A DNA stretch of 64,000 bases from Acrocarpospora catenulata (GCF_018476525.1 NZ_JAHCST010000007.1:124001-188000), one strand, 5' to 3'. Shown: positions 1 through 7,993, counted from the first letter of the stretch. Notes: a model not told the origin generated them from the sequence alone. Numbers and translations: made by a program.

Positions 1-1
1 C

Positions 2-169
2 TGCGCCACCACCACCTACGACCCGGTCACCTTGGACAAGGGCAAGGAACCCCTGCGCACCCTCGCCCGCCACCGCCGCTGGAACGGCAAGACCTGGTTC
101 GGCATCCGCCTGATCCCCCGAGCCCGCGGCGAACTACGACTCGGCGACCCAGTCACCGTCCTGGCCTGA
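2..169 (+). CDS. MOSC domain protein, C-terminal fragment
   Basis: The first 56 codons are the tail of a gene that begins before the window. The readable peptide contains CATTTYDP, KEPLRTLARHRR and a final LGDPVTVLA. This is the usual C-terminal pattern of MOSC domains, the sulfur-carrier module of molybdenum cofactor sulfurases and YiiM/MARC-type proteins. The Cys at residue 1 of the fragment sits where the family keeps its conserved, persulfide-associated Cys. The N-terminal beta-barrel domain is outside the window, so the subfamily and substrate cannot be given. Confidence 0.75.
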   Translation, partial: CATTTYDPVTLDKGKEPLRTLARHRRWNGKTWFGIRLIPRARGELRLGDPVTVLA

Positions 170-404
170 ACCACCCACCGACAGCCACGTGCGCCCCGGT
201 CTCCGTACCCGCCTGACCGCCCGGCGACAGCCGCGCTTTAACCGGCCGACAGCCGCCGCAGGGCTTACCGGACCTTCTGGGGGACCGAGGTCCGCCAGTA
301 CGGAGTGAGCTGCGGCACAATTTCGCACCTATTCTGAGCGCGCACGACGTCCCGCTAGAGGACGTCAGTGGTGAGGGGTCGTGCGGCACGGTTGCTGTAC
401 TTCG

Positions 405-418
405 CTGCTGTACAGCAG
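405..418. repeat. 14-bp perfect palindrome CTGCTGTACAGCAG
   Basis: CTGCTGTACAGCAG is a perfect palindrome 9 bp beyond the stop codon of the minus-strand gene at 427-807. A direct repeat of TTGCTGTAC lies just upstream at about 392. It could be a protein-binding site or a weak terminator stem. Its position in a gap between unrelated genes gives no firm role. Confidence 0.35.
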
Positions 419-426
419 TTGCGTCG

Positions 427-807
427 TCAAGCCTCGGCGCGCTGGGCAGCCATCGAAGCTTCATAGAGGTACCACCCATCGACTTCCCTGGTGCCGGGCT
501 CCGTGGGCAACTCTCCACACGCTGCTGCAATCTGAATCAGGCGGCGGACCGTCTTCGGCTCGTACAGGTTCAACCAGTCCCCTTCGGGGCCGGCAACCAC
601 GGTGCCAGCCTCGAAGTAGGTGTTGGAAATGAACCTGCCGGGGCCGGGCCGGAAGACGATCGACAAGCGAGAACGTGAGTCGTCTCGACGGAGCGACAGG
701 GTTAGACGACAGTTCTCATACCGGTCCCTGTCGAGCTTCCGACGCACCGACCAGAGCCAGACGGCGTCACCATCGACCAGGCGACGCAGCCTACGATCGT
801 TCTTCAT
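427..807 (-). CDS. Hypothetical protein, 126 aa
   Basis: This is an open frame starting at ATG 807 whose composition looks coding. It is rich in charged residues, with KNDRRLRRLVDGDAVWLWSVRRK near the N terminus and a Trp/Tyr-rich C-terminal half (GDWLNLYEPKTVRRLIQIAA). No signal peptide, membrane segment or catalytic motif is visible. Small proteins of this style, with an N-terminal VDG-x-x-W beta unit, are common near mobile DNA in actinomycetes. G+C is lower than in the core genes further right, which suggests acquired DNA. I do not recognise a function. Confidence 0.55.
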   Translation of the reverse strand: MKNDRRLRRLVDGDAVWLWSVRRKLDRDRYENCRLTLSLRRDDSRSRLSIVFRPGPGRFISNTYFEAGTVVAGPEGDWLNLYEPKTVRRLIQIAAACGELPTEPGTREVDGWYLYEASMAAQRAEA

Positions 808-1147
808 GCCTTCGCCCTGGTGTTGGAAACGAGCGGACTCCCTAGCGGGCGCAACACGTTGACGATAGACGCTTGTGCGGCTCCGCGCGAGAGAAGGCCC
901 AACTCGGGCGGGATGGGACGCAACCAGTCGGCCTGTAGGCCGGATACAAATTGCGCACGCTCCCTACCTGCACGGATTCGCCCTACACCATAGACGACCT
1001 GCGATAACGCTTTCATTCGTTGTCATCGCTTGCCAACGCTTTTCGGAGTCATGTGCCCCCAAAGTGCCCCGGCCCGTCAGGCATTCGCGAACCCTCAGAC
1101 CGCATATTGCGTGGCCGAGGTTACCTGCACTGAGCGATGCTGTACCG
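808..1147. other. 340-base stretch without a recognised gene
   Basis: The frame of the next gene stays open back to 875, but its upstream part (Arg/Pro/His-rich, no family pattern) reads like non-coding sequence. The minus-strand frames here are also unconvincing. The stretch is relatively A+T-rich around 1005-1045 and includes a short direct repeat (GTGCCCCC then GTGCCCC at 1051-1067). I see no RNA gene or terminator. Confidence 0.4.
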
Positions 1148-1711
1148 GTGTCATCGCCCCTGACCACGCTGGAGTATGAGCGTACGGTTGCTCTGTTGCG
1201 GGGCAGGCGTATCCAGAGGGTCATCTACTACCCCCTGATGGTCGGGGAGGACGGTTGCGAAGTCGAAGACTGGGATTTCGGGCCGTGGCACCAGCCGACC
1301 ATGGGCGTCGAGTTGTTCACCGACGACCGCGCTCGGTTCTCGGCCGTGTGGGGAAGCAGCTTCGAACACTACGGGCTTGAACTCTTCCCTGAGCCGATGA
1401 CCGCTCACCTGCTAAGAATCGGAGAACCAGGAGGCTCGGCGCAGGTGGATGTGACCGATCATGTGCGCTGGTCAACCCTGGTCGGCAGAAAGCTGACCTC
1501 CGTTGACATCGCCTGGGCCGAAGGCCCTAAGCCCGGCATCCGGGTGCCGGACGCCATCCGGTTGTGCTCGCGAGAGAGGGCAGTGTGGATCGCCGTCGGC
1601 CGGCCAGCGGACTATCCACCGAGCGGGGCCTACTACCTGGGCACCGACGATGTCATGGTGGTCTTCACCACCGAGTTCGCGGCCAAGGTGGGCATTCCCA
1701 ACACCCGCTGA
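1148..1711 (+). CDS. Hypothetical protein, 187 aa
   Basis: The plausible start is GTG 1148 (VSSPLTTLEYERTVALL), because protein-like composition begins there although the frame is open from 875. The sequence alternates acidic and aromatic stretches (EDWDFGPWHQPTMGVELFTDD, WGSSFEHYGLELFPEP) and ends with VMVVFTTEFAAKVGIP. It looks like a soluble mixed alpha/beta protein without signal peptide or membrane span. No enzymatic motif is recognised. Its setting, between an unknown gene and an integrase relic, suggests accessory DNA. Confidence 0.55.
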   Translation: MSSPLTTLEYERTVALLRGRRIQRVIYYPLMVGEDGCEVEDWDFGPWHQPTMGVELFTDDRARFSAVWGSSFEHYGLELFPEPMTAHLLRIGEPGGSAQVDVTDHVRWSTLVGRKLTSVDIAWAEGPKPGIRVPDAIRLCSRERAVWIAVGRPADYPPSGAYYLGTDDVMVVFTTEFAAKVGIPNTR

Positions 1712-2059
1712 TCGGAATGGCCGAGCCAGCAGCCGTCCATCTTCTAGCGGTTTCGCTGCTACCTGAACTTGATTGGGTGATGTCGGGGGCATCGCCCTGA
1801 CAGTAGTGCCGGTTCCTGTAGTTCTGGCTGGTTCAGAGATGCGCAGGGCGGGGGCTGACCGACGCCGGGAGGCCGGGCGGGAGCGCAGTCGGCTTCAGAC
1901 CACCGTGGAGCCACCTCGGACATAAGACCGAACAGTGGTGACCCCGTCTTTGGTCCTCCTCTGGTGCGAGGTCGGGTCGCTGATCACGACGCAGCGTTAC
2001 CTTCACCCCGATGCCCGGGCCTGTAAGCCGGCTTCTTCTCGCGATGGTCGGCGCGTCCC
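1712..2059. other. 348-base gap holding an integrase relic
   Basis: Apart from the 44-bp integrase-like segment annotated at 1974-2017, nothing is recognisable here. Several overlapping short frames exist on both strands, but none has family-like sequence. The gap ends at the stop codon of the minus-strand aldo/keto reductase. Confidence 0.45.
1974..2017 (+). pseudogene. Relic of a tyrosine integrase C terminus
   Basis: The segment translates as GSLITTQRYLHPDA. It matches the active-site Tyr region of the truncated integrase at 6636-7262 (GSLTTTQRYLHLDV) at 40 of 44 bases (compare 7191-7234). No other part of an integrase is detectable on either side, so this is a short fossil of a second, related element. 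It lies 42 bp past the 3' end of the aldo/keto reductase gene. Confidence 0.7.
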
Positions 2060-3076
2060 CTATCGCCCGGTGTCCATGCCATTGACGGGCATGAGGCCTG
2101 CGGACCTGGAGATCTCGTCGAGGTGGCCAACGGCCTCGGCGGGCAGGTCCAGGGCGAACCCGGTGAGGTTGCCATGAAACTGGTTGAGGGTGCGAGGGCC
2201 GATGATGACGGAGGTGACACCCGGCCGCCACCGCACCCAGGCCAGGGCTACGGCAGTCGGAGTGGTGTCCAGGTCGGCGGCGATCCTGACGACCTGGTCG
2301 GCGACCTCAAGGTTTGGCTCGTTGAGCAGGCCGTCGGCCCAGGCACGGGCCATCGGTAGCGTGGAGGCCCGCAGCCGCCCCATCCGCGTGTCGGCACCCG
2401 GGGCGGCCCCACGACGGTACCGGCCCGTCAACACTCCACCTCCAAGCGGAGACCAGACCAGCGTGCCCAAGCCGTGACGTTGGCAGGTCGGCAGAACCTC
2501 AGCTTCGATGCCGCGGGCCAGCAGGGAGTACTGCGACTGGAGGCTGACGAAAGGTACGGCGCCGAGGCGTTGAGCCGCCCACTGGGACTCCACGATCTGG
2601 GCCGCGGTGAAGTTCGAGCAGCCGAGGTAGCGAACCTTGCCGGAGCGGACGAAGCCGTCCAGGGTCACCATCGTCTCTTCGATGGGGGTCGAGTCGTCCC
2701 ATTGGTGGCACTGGTAGATGTCGACGTAGTCGGTGCCGAGCCGTCGCAGACTCGCCTCCAGCGCTCTCGTCAGGTGGGCCCTCGACAGTCCCCTGTCGTT
2801 CGGGCCCGGACCCTGTGGGAGGAACGCCTTAGTAGCCAGAACGACCGACTGGCGCCTGCCTTTGACGGCCCGGCCGACAATGCTTTCGGACTGGCCGCCG
2901 GTGTAACCGTCTGCGGTGTCGATGACGTTGCCGCCGGCGTCGAGGAAAGCGTCAATGATGCGGGCGGCCTCGGTCTCGTCGCAGTCGGCCACCGCGTCGG
3001 AGGTCCCGAAGTTCATGGTTCCCAGGCACACAGAGGAGATCTTGAGACCTGAACGGCCCAGCGTCGTGTACTCCAT
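2060..3076 (-). CDS. Aldo/keto reductase
   Basis: This is a full-length (338 aa) NAD(P)H-dependent aldo/keto reductase of the bacterial AKR/Tas-like type, expected to reduce aldehydes or ketones in the cytoplasm. The start MEYTTLGRSGLKIS is typical. The catalytic tetrad is visible as Asp53 and Tyr58 (VIDTADGY), Lys83 (LATKAF) and His124 (DIYQCHQWD). The GCSNF and SQYSLLARGIE blocks and the WSPLGGGVLTGRY motif are also present. It is divergent from the TetR gene at 3184 with about 107 bp between them, and that gap carries two TetR-type operators, so the reductase is probably repressed by its neighbour. The physiological substrate is unknown. Confidence 0.9.
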   Translation of the reverse strand: MEYTTLGRSGLKISSVCLGTMNFGTSDAVADCDETEAARIIDAFLDAGGNVIDTADGYTGGQSESIVGRAVKGRRQSVVLATKAFLPQGPGPNDRGLSRAHLTRALEASLRRLGTDYVDIYQCHQWDDSTPIEETMVTLDGFVRSGKVRYLGCSNFTAAQIVESQWAAQRLGAVPFVSLQSQYSLLARGIEAEVLPTCQRHGLGTLVWSPLGGGVLTGRYRRGAAPGADTRMGRLRASTLPMARAWADGLLNEPNLEVADQVVRIAADLDTTPTAVALAWVRWRPGVTSVIIGPRTLNQFHGNLTGFALDLPAEAVGHLDEISRSAGLMPVNGMDTGR

Positions 3077-3118
3077 AGCGAAGCCCTTCCAATGCCAGAA
3101 CGGGGAATCAGCTAGGAT

Positions 3119-3135
3119 CGGAACAACTGTTCCGG
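3119..3135. promoter_or_regulatory. TetR-type operator 1 (CGGAAC-N4-GTTCCGG)
   Basis: CGGAACAACTGTTCCGG contains the palindrome GGAACA-AC-TGTTCC. A second copy of the same pattern lies 38 bp away. Both are in the divergent promoter region of the reductase and TetR genes, the standard place for autoregulated TetR control. Confidence 0.75.
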
Positions 3136-3156
3136 TAACTTTGGATCGAGAACATA

Positions 3157-3173
3157 CGGAACATTCGTTCCGG
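3157..3173. promoter_or_regulatory. TetR-type operator 2 (CGGAAC-N4-GTTCCGG)
   Basis: CGGAACATTCGTTCCGG has the same arms, CGGAAC and GTTCCGG, as the site at 3119-3135, with only the 4-bp centre differing. It ends 10 bp before the GTG start of the TetR gene, so occupancy would also block the regulator's own expression. Confidence 0.75.
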
Positions 3174-3183
3174 TTGTCAACGT

Positions 3184-3765
3184 GTGAGCAGGGCGATGAC
3201 CAACGAGGGCAGGCAGTTACGCGCCGACGCGCGGCACAACCGGACGCGTGTACTGGAGGCGGCTGAAACGGTCCTAGCCCGTGACGGCCTGTCGGCCTCG
3301 ATGCGGACCATCGCCCAGCACGCTGGGGTGGGGTTGGGCACGATCTACCGGCACTTCCCCACGCAGGAGGCGCTCTACCAGGCCGTCATCATCGATCGCG
3401 CGCAGCGCCTGATCGCCGAGACGGACGCCTTGACGGACGCGGACGACCCCGGCGGGGCATTTTTCGAGTTCTTCACCCGGATCGTGGAGAACGCCACTCG
3501 GAACAAAACCCTCTCCGACGTGCTCACCAAGGCCGGTCTCGATCCCAAGGCCGACACGGCGGACGTCAGCCGGGACATGAGAGACGTCGTCGAGAGGCTA
3601 CTGGTCCGTGCCCAGAAGGCCGGCGCCGTCCGCGAGGACCTGCGCATGCCGGAGTTGCTGGCACTGCTCGGGGCCGCATGCCTGGCGGCGGAACGCAACC
3701 AGTGGGGCGATGAACTCCGAGCCCGGACGCTGGCAATCGTCTTCGACGGTCTGCGCCCCCGCTGA
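3184..3765 (+). CDS. TetR/AcrR family transcriptional regulator
   Basis: This 193-aa protein has the canonical TetR N-terminal helix-turn-helix: TRVLEAAETVLARDGLSASMRTIAQHAGVGLGTIYRHFPTQEAL at about residues 20-62. The rest is the all-helical ligand-binding half with no recognisable ligand motif. A GTG at 3184 and an ATG at 3196 are both possible starts. Two CGGAAC-N4-GTTCCGG palindromes just upstream are likely its own operators and would also control the divergent aldo/keto reductase, giving an inducible reductase/repressor pair. Confidence 0.9.
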   Translation: MSRAMTNEGRQLRADARHNRTRVLEAAETVLARDGLSASMRTIAQHAGVGLGTIYRHFPTQEALYQAVIIDRAQRLIAETDALTDADDPGGAFFEFFTRIVENATRNKTLSDVLTKAGLDPKADTADVSRDMRDVVERLLVRAQKAGAVREDLRMPELLALLGAACLAAERNQWGDELRARTLAIVFDGLRPR

Positions 3766-3778
3766 CCGCCACTCCAAG

Positions 3779-3807
3779 AGCGGCACAGGCACTCGGGTGC
3801 CACCGCT
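3779..3807 (+). terminator. Stem-loop after the TetR gene
   Basis: The inner stem GGCAC/GTGCC (3788-3792 and 3797-3801, loop TCGG) is extended by AGCGG (3779-3783) pairing with CCGCT (3803-3807) across a small bulge. It begins 14 bp after the TetR stop codon. There is no T-run, as is usual for actinomycete terminators. Confidence 0.5.
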
Positions 3808-3914
3808 GCTTGACCACCGGTCATGCAGCGCCACCAGGCCGGACACAAGATGATCGTGGTCCCTGTGACGCCGAAAGGGCCGACCCGATGTCTCGGATCA
3901 GCCCTCTGAGCTAC

Positions 3915-3949
3915 GTCGGGACGACAGGATTTGAACCTGCGACCCCTTG
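3915..3949. repeat. Att site: duplicated tRNA-Pro 3' end (distal)
   Basis: These 35 bases are identical to 7409-7443, which hold the 3' end, T-arm and part of the anticodon arm of the intact tRNA-Pro gene. After 3949 the copies diverge. A tRNA 3' fragment repeated directly on the far side of integrase-bearing DNA is the hallmark of tyrosine-integrase insertion into a tRNA gene, so this is the distal attachment site of the 3.95-7.41 kb island. Confidence 0.85.
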
Positions 3950-4044
3950 CCCCCAGGCAACCGCGACAGGTCATCGAACTGGCCGCACAGGCGGTCTACC
4001 TGCCGGAATCGTCCAGCAACAGCCACAAGTGTCGCTGGTCGTTC

Positions 4045-5247
4045 ATGGGCGTCGTCACGCAGTTGGTCACCCAGATGTTCGCAGATGCCAGAAATCTAGC
4101 AAATCACCCTGAACTGTCAGTGGCGTTGCGTACGCTCCCAAACGTGGACGATCTCTTAAGGGAAGCTCTGGAGTTACAGGCATGGTGGTCTTCACAGAAC
4201 ACCCCCCAGATGCAGCGTCGCGGCCGCATCATCCGCACTGAGCTTGCAACCCTGCTCCGGGAGCACTCCAGTCAGATGGCCGCCGCCATGCGCATCCCCT
4301 TGCAGGACCTGGGCGTGCAAGGGAAGGACGGTACAGGACTGAAAACCGAGATCCCCTGGACAAGAGTCCACTCCCGCGAGCGCTCGCCGAGTGCCACCAT
4401 CGGTTGGTACGTGGTCTATCTCTTCAGCGCCAAGGGCGATCGGGTCTATCTATCGCTCAACCAGGGGACCACCGTTTGGAACGGCGGAGAGTTCGTTCCA
4501 AGAGCCCCGGAGGAGCTGAGGGCGCGGGTAGAGTGGGCGCGGCCTCTTATCCATCAAGAGATTGCTGGACGCGATGACTTGAAAGACCAGATTAACCTTG
4601 ACGCCCTCAAAAGCCACCTAGGGCGGGGCTATGAGGCTGGAAATGTGCTGGCCATCGAGTACGAGCGTTCCAACATTCCGAGCCCAGACTTGCTTATCCG
4701 AGACCTCGTCTTTATGGCCGGTCTTCTTGGCGTTCTGTATCGAACCGAAGAATCAGTACCACATGTTCCAGGAAACTTGGCACCCGAGATCATCGAGATT
4801 CAGGAAGTCGCAGCCTTAACGGCTGGCCGGCGGAGTTCGATGCCTATGGGACAGGGGTTCCGGCTAACCACCGACGAAAAGCGCGCCGTAGAACGGCATA
4901 GCGTACGGATGGCCAGTGACTATTTCGCCGCGCAAGGATGGTCGGTAAAGGACGTAGGGGATAAAGAATCTTACGACCTACTCCTGACTAAGGGCGCACA
5001 GCAACTACACGCCGAAGTAAAAGGTACGACCTCAAGTGGCACACAGGTTGTGCTGACTCGTTCTGAAGTCGAGACGCAACGGCGACTTGCTCCCCATAAC
5101 GCGTTGGTCGTCGTGCATTCCATCGATCTGGACCGCAAGGCAGATCCTCCGTGTGCAAGTGGTGGAGTCCTGCAATGTGTTTCTCCATGGGATATAGCCG
5201 ACGATGATCTACTCGTCGTCTCGTACTTTTACCAGACAGGCTTGTAA
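4045..5247 (+). CDS. MrcB-N/DUF3883 predicted modification-dependent nuclease
   Basis: The frame is open from 3931, but its first codons are translated tRNA sequence, so I place the start at ATG 4045 (400 aa); ATG 4075 is an alternative. The middle part (TIGWYVVYLFSAKGDRVYLSLNQGTT, about residues 110-140) resembles the MrcB N-terminal domain (DUF3578), which reads modified DNA in McrBC-type systems. The C-terminal quarter is DUF3883-like with a PD-(D/E)xK arrangement: Asp near 310 (SYDLLL) and Glu-x-Lys near 324-326 (HAEVKGTT). There is no GTPase domain and no methylase nearby. G+C is clearly lower than in the flanking genes and the gene lies inside the tRNA island. Defence by cutting modified DNA is inferred. 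Confidence 0.7.
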   Translation: MGVVTQLVTQMFADARNLANHPELSVALRTLPNVDDLLREALELQAWWSSQNTPQMQRRGRIIRTELATLLREHSSQMAAAMRIPLQDLGVQGKDGTGLKTEIPWTRVHSRERSPSATIGWYVVYLFSAKGDRVYLSLNQGTTVWNGGEFVPRAPEELRARVEWARPLIHQEIAGRDDLKDQINLDALKSHLGRGYEAGNVLAIEYERSNIPSPDLLIRDLVFMAGLLGVLYRTEESVPHVPGNLAPEIIEIQEVAALTAGRRSSMPMGQGFRLTTDEKRAVERHSVRMASDYFAAQGWSVKDVGDKESYDLLLTKGAQQLHAEVKGTTSSGTQVVLTRSEVETQRRLAPHNALVVVHSIDLDRKADPPCASGGVLQCVSPWDIADDDLLVVSYFYQTGL

Positions 5248-5373
5248 GCGAATCAAGCCCACGCTTGCCGATTCCCTGAGCCGCACTCTTCCCCTGTCCT
5301 GATCTTCCCGGCCGCTGTCGACCCGGCCCAGAGGGGCAGTAGGCTAGCGACGGAAGATCAAGCCTGGCTTCGT

Positions 5374-6084
5374 ATGTACATGTTCCCGGTGGAGTTCAGC
5401 CGCGTCGTGCCCGCCTCAGGCAACCTGGCCGTCTGCGGGCAGCAGTTCTGGCTCGGCACCCACCGGGCCGGTCTGACGCTCACGCTGCGGGCCGATACTG
5501 GCACCGTCGAACTGCTGGCCGCCGGGGCCCGAATCAAGAAGGTGCCGTCTCGACTCACCATCCAGCATCTGCGGCAGTTGATCGCCGGGGGCGGCACCCG
5601 TATCCAGCCCGCGCCCGGACCGGCCCGTCCCGGCGCTGACGGGGCGGTCGAGGTGGAGCGGACCGTCAACGCCTCCGATCTGGTCTCCCTCGGTGGCCGG
5701 CAATATCCGGTCGGCTCCCCTTTCGCCGGACGCCGGCTGACCGTCCGCCTCGATGGCGCCGTGCTGCACCTGAGTGACGGTTCCACGCTGCTGCGCACCC
5801 TGCCCAACCCGCTCACCGGTGATGAGGCGGCCCGCCTGCGCGATGCGCGCCCCGGCCAGCCGCCGAACCGGTGCGGGTGCAGCGGCGGGTCAGCAGCCGC
5901 GGCTGGATCGCCATCGCCGGGCAGCGCATCGGCGTCGGGGATCGGTCATGCTGGAGCGACCGTGACCGTCGAGGAGGCCGACGGGATCTTCCGCATCACC
6001 TGCGCCGGCCAGGTCATCGCCGAGGTAGCTCGCACCACCACCCAAACGATCGCCCGGTTCAAAGTCCGCAAACCCCAGCGCTAA
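5374..6084 (+). pseudogene. IS481-type transposase relic (C-terminal region, frameshifted)
   Basis: The frame begins VVPASGNLAVCGQQFWLG and ends VTVEEADGIFRI...TQTIARFKVRKPQ. This matches, from memory, the beta-rich C-terminal tail of actinobacterial IS481-type transposases, with the repeated VERTVNA-x-x-LVSLGGRQYPVG unit. The DDE catalytic part that should precede it is absent. Between about 5868 and 5938 the family-like sequence (VRVQRRVSSRGWIAIAGQRIGVG) lies in another frame, then returns to the first, so two compensating indels have scrambled about 24 residues. I read this as a dead insertion-sequence fragment carried in the island. Confidence 0.65.
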
Positions 6085-6118
6085 CCGGAAGATCGCATCA
6101 GCGGGTAGAACTGCGTGC

Positions 6119-6604
6119 ATGGATCCGGTGAAGCTGCAGCAGGCTCTGGACGATGTCTTCGACCAGGCCCTGCTCCGCCACGGCTTCACGGACTACATGC
6201 GCGACTACCAGCTCGTGATCCACGCGACCGCCGACCCTCGAAGCGGGATCGCGCCGGCGACGCTGCGCTACCTGTTCCGCTACTGCGTGCAGGCCGACTG
6301 CACAACAACCGTGTCGGCCGACATATGGCGCGAGTCCATCGATGATCGGCTCATCACCTACCAAACCGGCGTCGACCTCGACGGATACGTCTGGGGCGTC
6401 AACTGGCAGCTGCTTTATCCCGGGGCCACGCTCGTCACCGACTCGCCGACCGCCGAGAACTGGGCCGCAGCTGTCGGCATCGAGTTCCACGAGGTCCGGA
6501 TCCAGACCAACGCCCACGATCTGACCCTGGTCTTCTCCGACCTGCAGATCGAAGAACTCCCGTCCGAATGGCAGGGACCGGACCACAAGTTTCCGATTCA
6601 ATAG
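6119..6604 (+). CDS. YxiG-like domain protein
   Basis: This is a 161-aa soluble protein starting MDPVKLQQALDDVFDQALLRHGFTDYMRDYQLVIHATADP. It has the internal block LRYLFRYCVQADCTTTVSADIW and the C-terminal HEVRIQTNAHDLTLVFSDLQI. The pattern is that of the small YxiG-like family found in actinomycetes and in Bacillus subtilis, whose function is unknown (family placed from memory). The frame is intact and spans the family's usual length, so it may be the second functional cargo gene of the island. It begins 34 bp after the transposase relic, with only a weak ribosome binding site visible. Confidence 0.7.
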   Translation: MDPVKLQQALDDVFDQALLRHGFTDYMRDYQLVIHATADPRSGIAPATLRYLFRYCVQADCTTTVSADIWRESIDDRLITYQTGVDLDGYVWGVNWQLLYPGATLVTDSPTAENWAAAVGIEFHEVRIQTNAHDLTLVFSDLQIEELPSEWQGPDHKFPIQ

Positions 6605-6635
6605 GCGTCGGAGAACGACAGATCATCTAGCCGGA

Positions 6636-7262
6636 GTGTCACCCGCCTCCCGAGCCGAATCTGTCGCACGGGTCCTGAGGCCTGACACAGATGAGATGCA
6701 CGCCGTCATGGTCCCTGACAGCGGGCAGCCCTCCATGCAGTGCATCGAGTACTCGGACAGCGACGTGGCCATCTTCGCGGCCTGCACCGCAGCACGGATC
6801 GGCGAGGTCTCCGGAGTGCGGGTCCGCGACATCAACCCCGACACCTGGATCTGGACAGTGCGCTGGCAGACCACACCCGGCCCTGGCGAGCTCATGGACA
6901 AAGGCACCAGAGGCAAGCCTGCCCGGAAGGTGCCGCTGATCGTCGAGGTTCGCGACCTGGTCGCCCGGCGCCTGGAACTGCTCGGCTCCAACCCGGATGC
7001 CCGTCTGTTCACCGGTCCTCAAGGCGGACGCATCAGCACCGCGGTGCTGCGCGATGCCACCCATTGGGATGGGGTGGTGACCAAGCTGGGGTACGAGCAC
7101 CTGCGGGGTCACGATCTCCGTCACACCGGGCTGACCTGGATGGCCGATGCTGGTGTACCGGTGCACGTGTTACGCAAGATCGCGGATCACGGGTCGCTGA
7201 CCACGACACAGCGTTACCTTCACCTCGATGTCCGATCGCTGACCGATTCCGGACTGCGCTGA
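6636..7262 (+). pseudogene. Tyrosine integrase, N-terminally truncated
   Basis: Only the catalytic domain of a phage/AICE-type tyrosine recombinase remains. The active-site set is complete: Arg54 (AARIGE), a Lys in DKGTRGKPARK (about 89-98), His159/Arg162 (HDLRHT), His185 and Tyr194 (TQRYLH). The arm- and core-binding domains (about 180 residues) are missing. Family-like tail sequence (ALSAHLAAGVRQLVP) continues in another frame to 7339, so a single-base indel near 7250 also cuts the C terminus. The gene ends about 150 bp from the intact tRNA-Pro att site, the normal position for the integrase. It is probably inactive. Confidence 0.8.
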
Positions 7263-7408
7263 GCGCTCACCTGGCAGCCGGCGTTCGCCAGCTGGTCCCC
7301 GCGTGGTCCCCAAATGGGATCCGCACAGTGAGTCAATGATCGTGGTCGAAAATGACAAACGACCCACCTCCCAGGGCTTTCGCCCTGGCCGACAGGTCGT
7401 GATGATCT

Positions 7409-7483
<75 letters not shown>

Positions 7484-7567
7484 TTGCCCTTGCGGGCGTG
7501 ATTAACCTTAGCGCAGATTCGGGGCTGGTGCGCACGGGGTTATGGCTGCGGGCCTAGGGTGGCGATC

Positions 7568-7993
7568 ATGGGACGGAAGGCTCGGGTCGATCATGAGGAG
7601 CTTGCGCGGCTGGTGGGGCGGGGGTGGTCCAATGCGGAGTTGGCGGGGCATTTTGGGGTGACTGAGTCGGGGATTCTGCAGGCCAAGCGGGCTGCGGGGT
7701 TGTCGAAGCCAATGAGCGATCATCGTTCGGCGTTGCCGTGGAAGTTGAGGCGGGAGCACAGTCAGACGGGGCCGGCTACCAATTTGAGGAATCTGTCGGC
7801 GGTGGCGCAGGGGCGGGCGATTCCTAAGGAGAAGCTGAACACGGCGTTGCGGTGGGCGTCTCGGCTGGCGGAGCGGGGGCTGGACATCGCGTACGAGCCC
7901 GAGAAGGGGTTCTACGAGGTGACGGCTGGGGAGTCGTCGCATGTCGAGAAGATGTTGGCGGCCGCCCAAGAAGTTCTCGACAGGGAGGAGTGA
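7568..7993 (+). CDS. Small helix-turn-helix protein, unknown role
   Basis: This 141-aa protein begins MGRKARVDHEELARLVGRGWSNAELAGHFGVTESGILQAKRAAGL, a compact helix-turn-helix like those of small phage-type regulators and sigma-factor region 4. The rest (NTALRWASRLAERGLDIAYEPEKGFYEV) forms helices with no known motif. ATG 7568 is preferred over GTG 7559 because the first three residues add nothing recognisable. It lies just outside the tRNA-Pro gene. It could be a chromosomal gene or a leftover of an earlier insertion. DNA binding is likely; the target is unknown. Confidence 0.65.
   Translation: MGRKARVDHEELARLVGRGWSNAELAGHFGVTESGILQAKRAAGLSKPMSDHRSALPWKLRREHSQTGPATNLRNLSAVAQGRAIPKEKLNTALRWASRLAERGLDIAYEPEKGFYEVTAGESSHVEKMLAAAQEVLDREE

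Noticed and set aside
3931-4044. N-terminal 38 codons of the MrcB-N/DUF3883 frame
   Set aside because: These codons translate the tRNA 3' repeat and the following spacer, so the frame being open here is accidental; ATG 4045 is a more sensible start.
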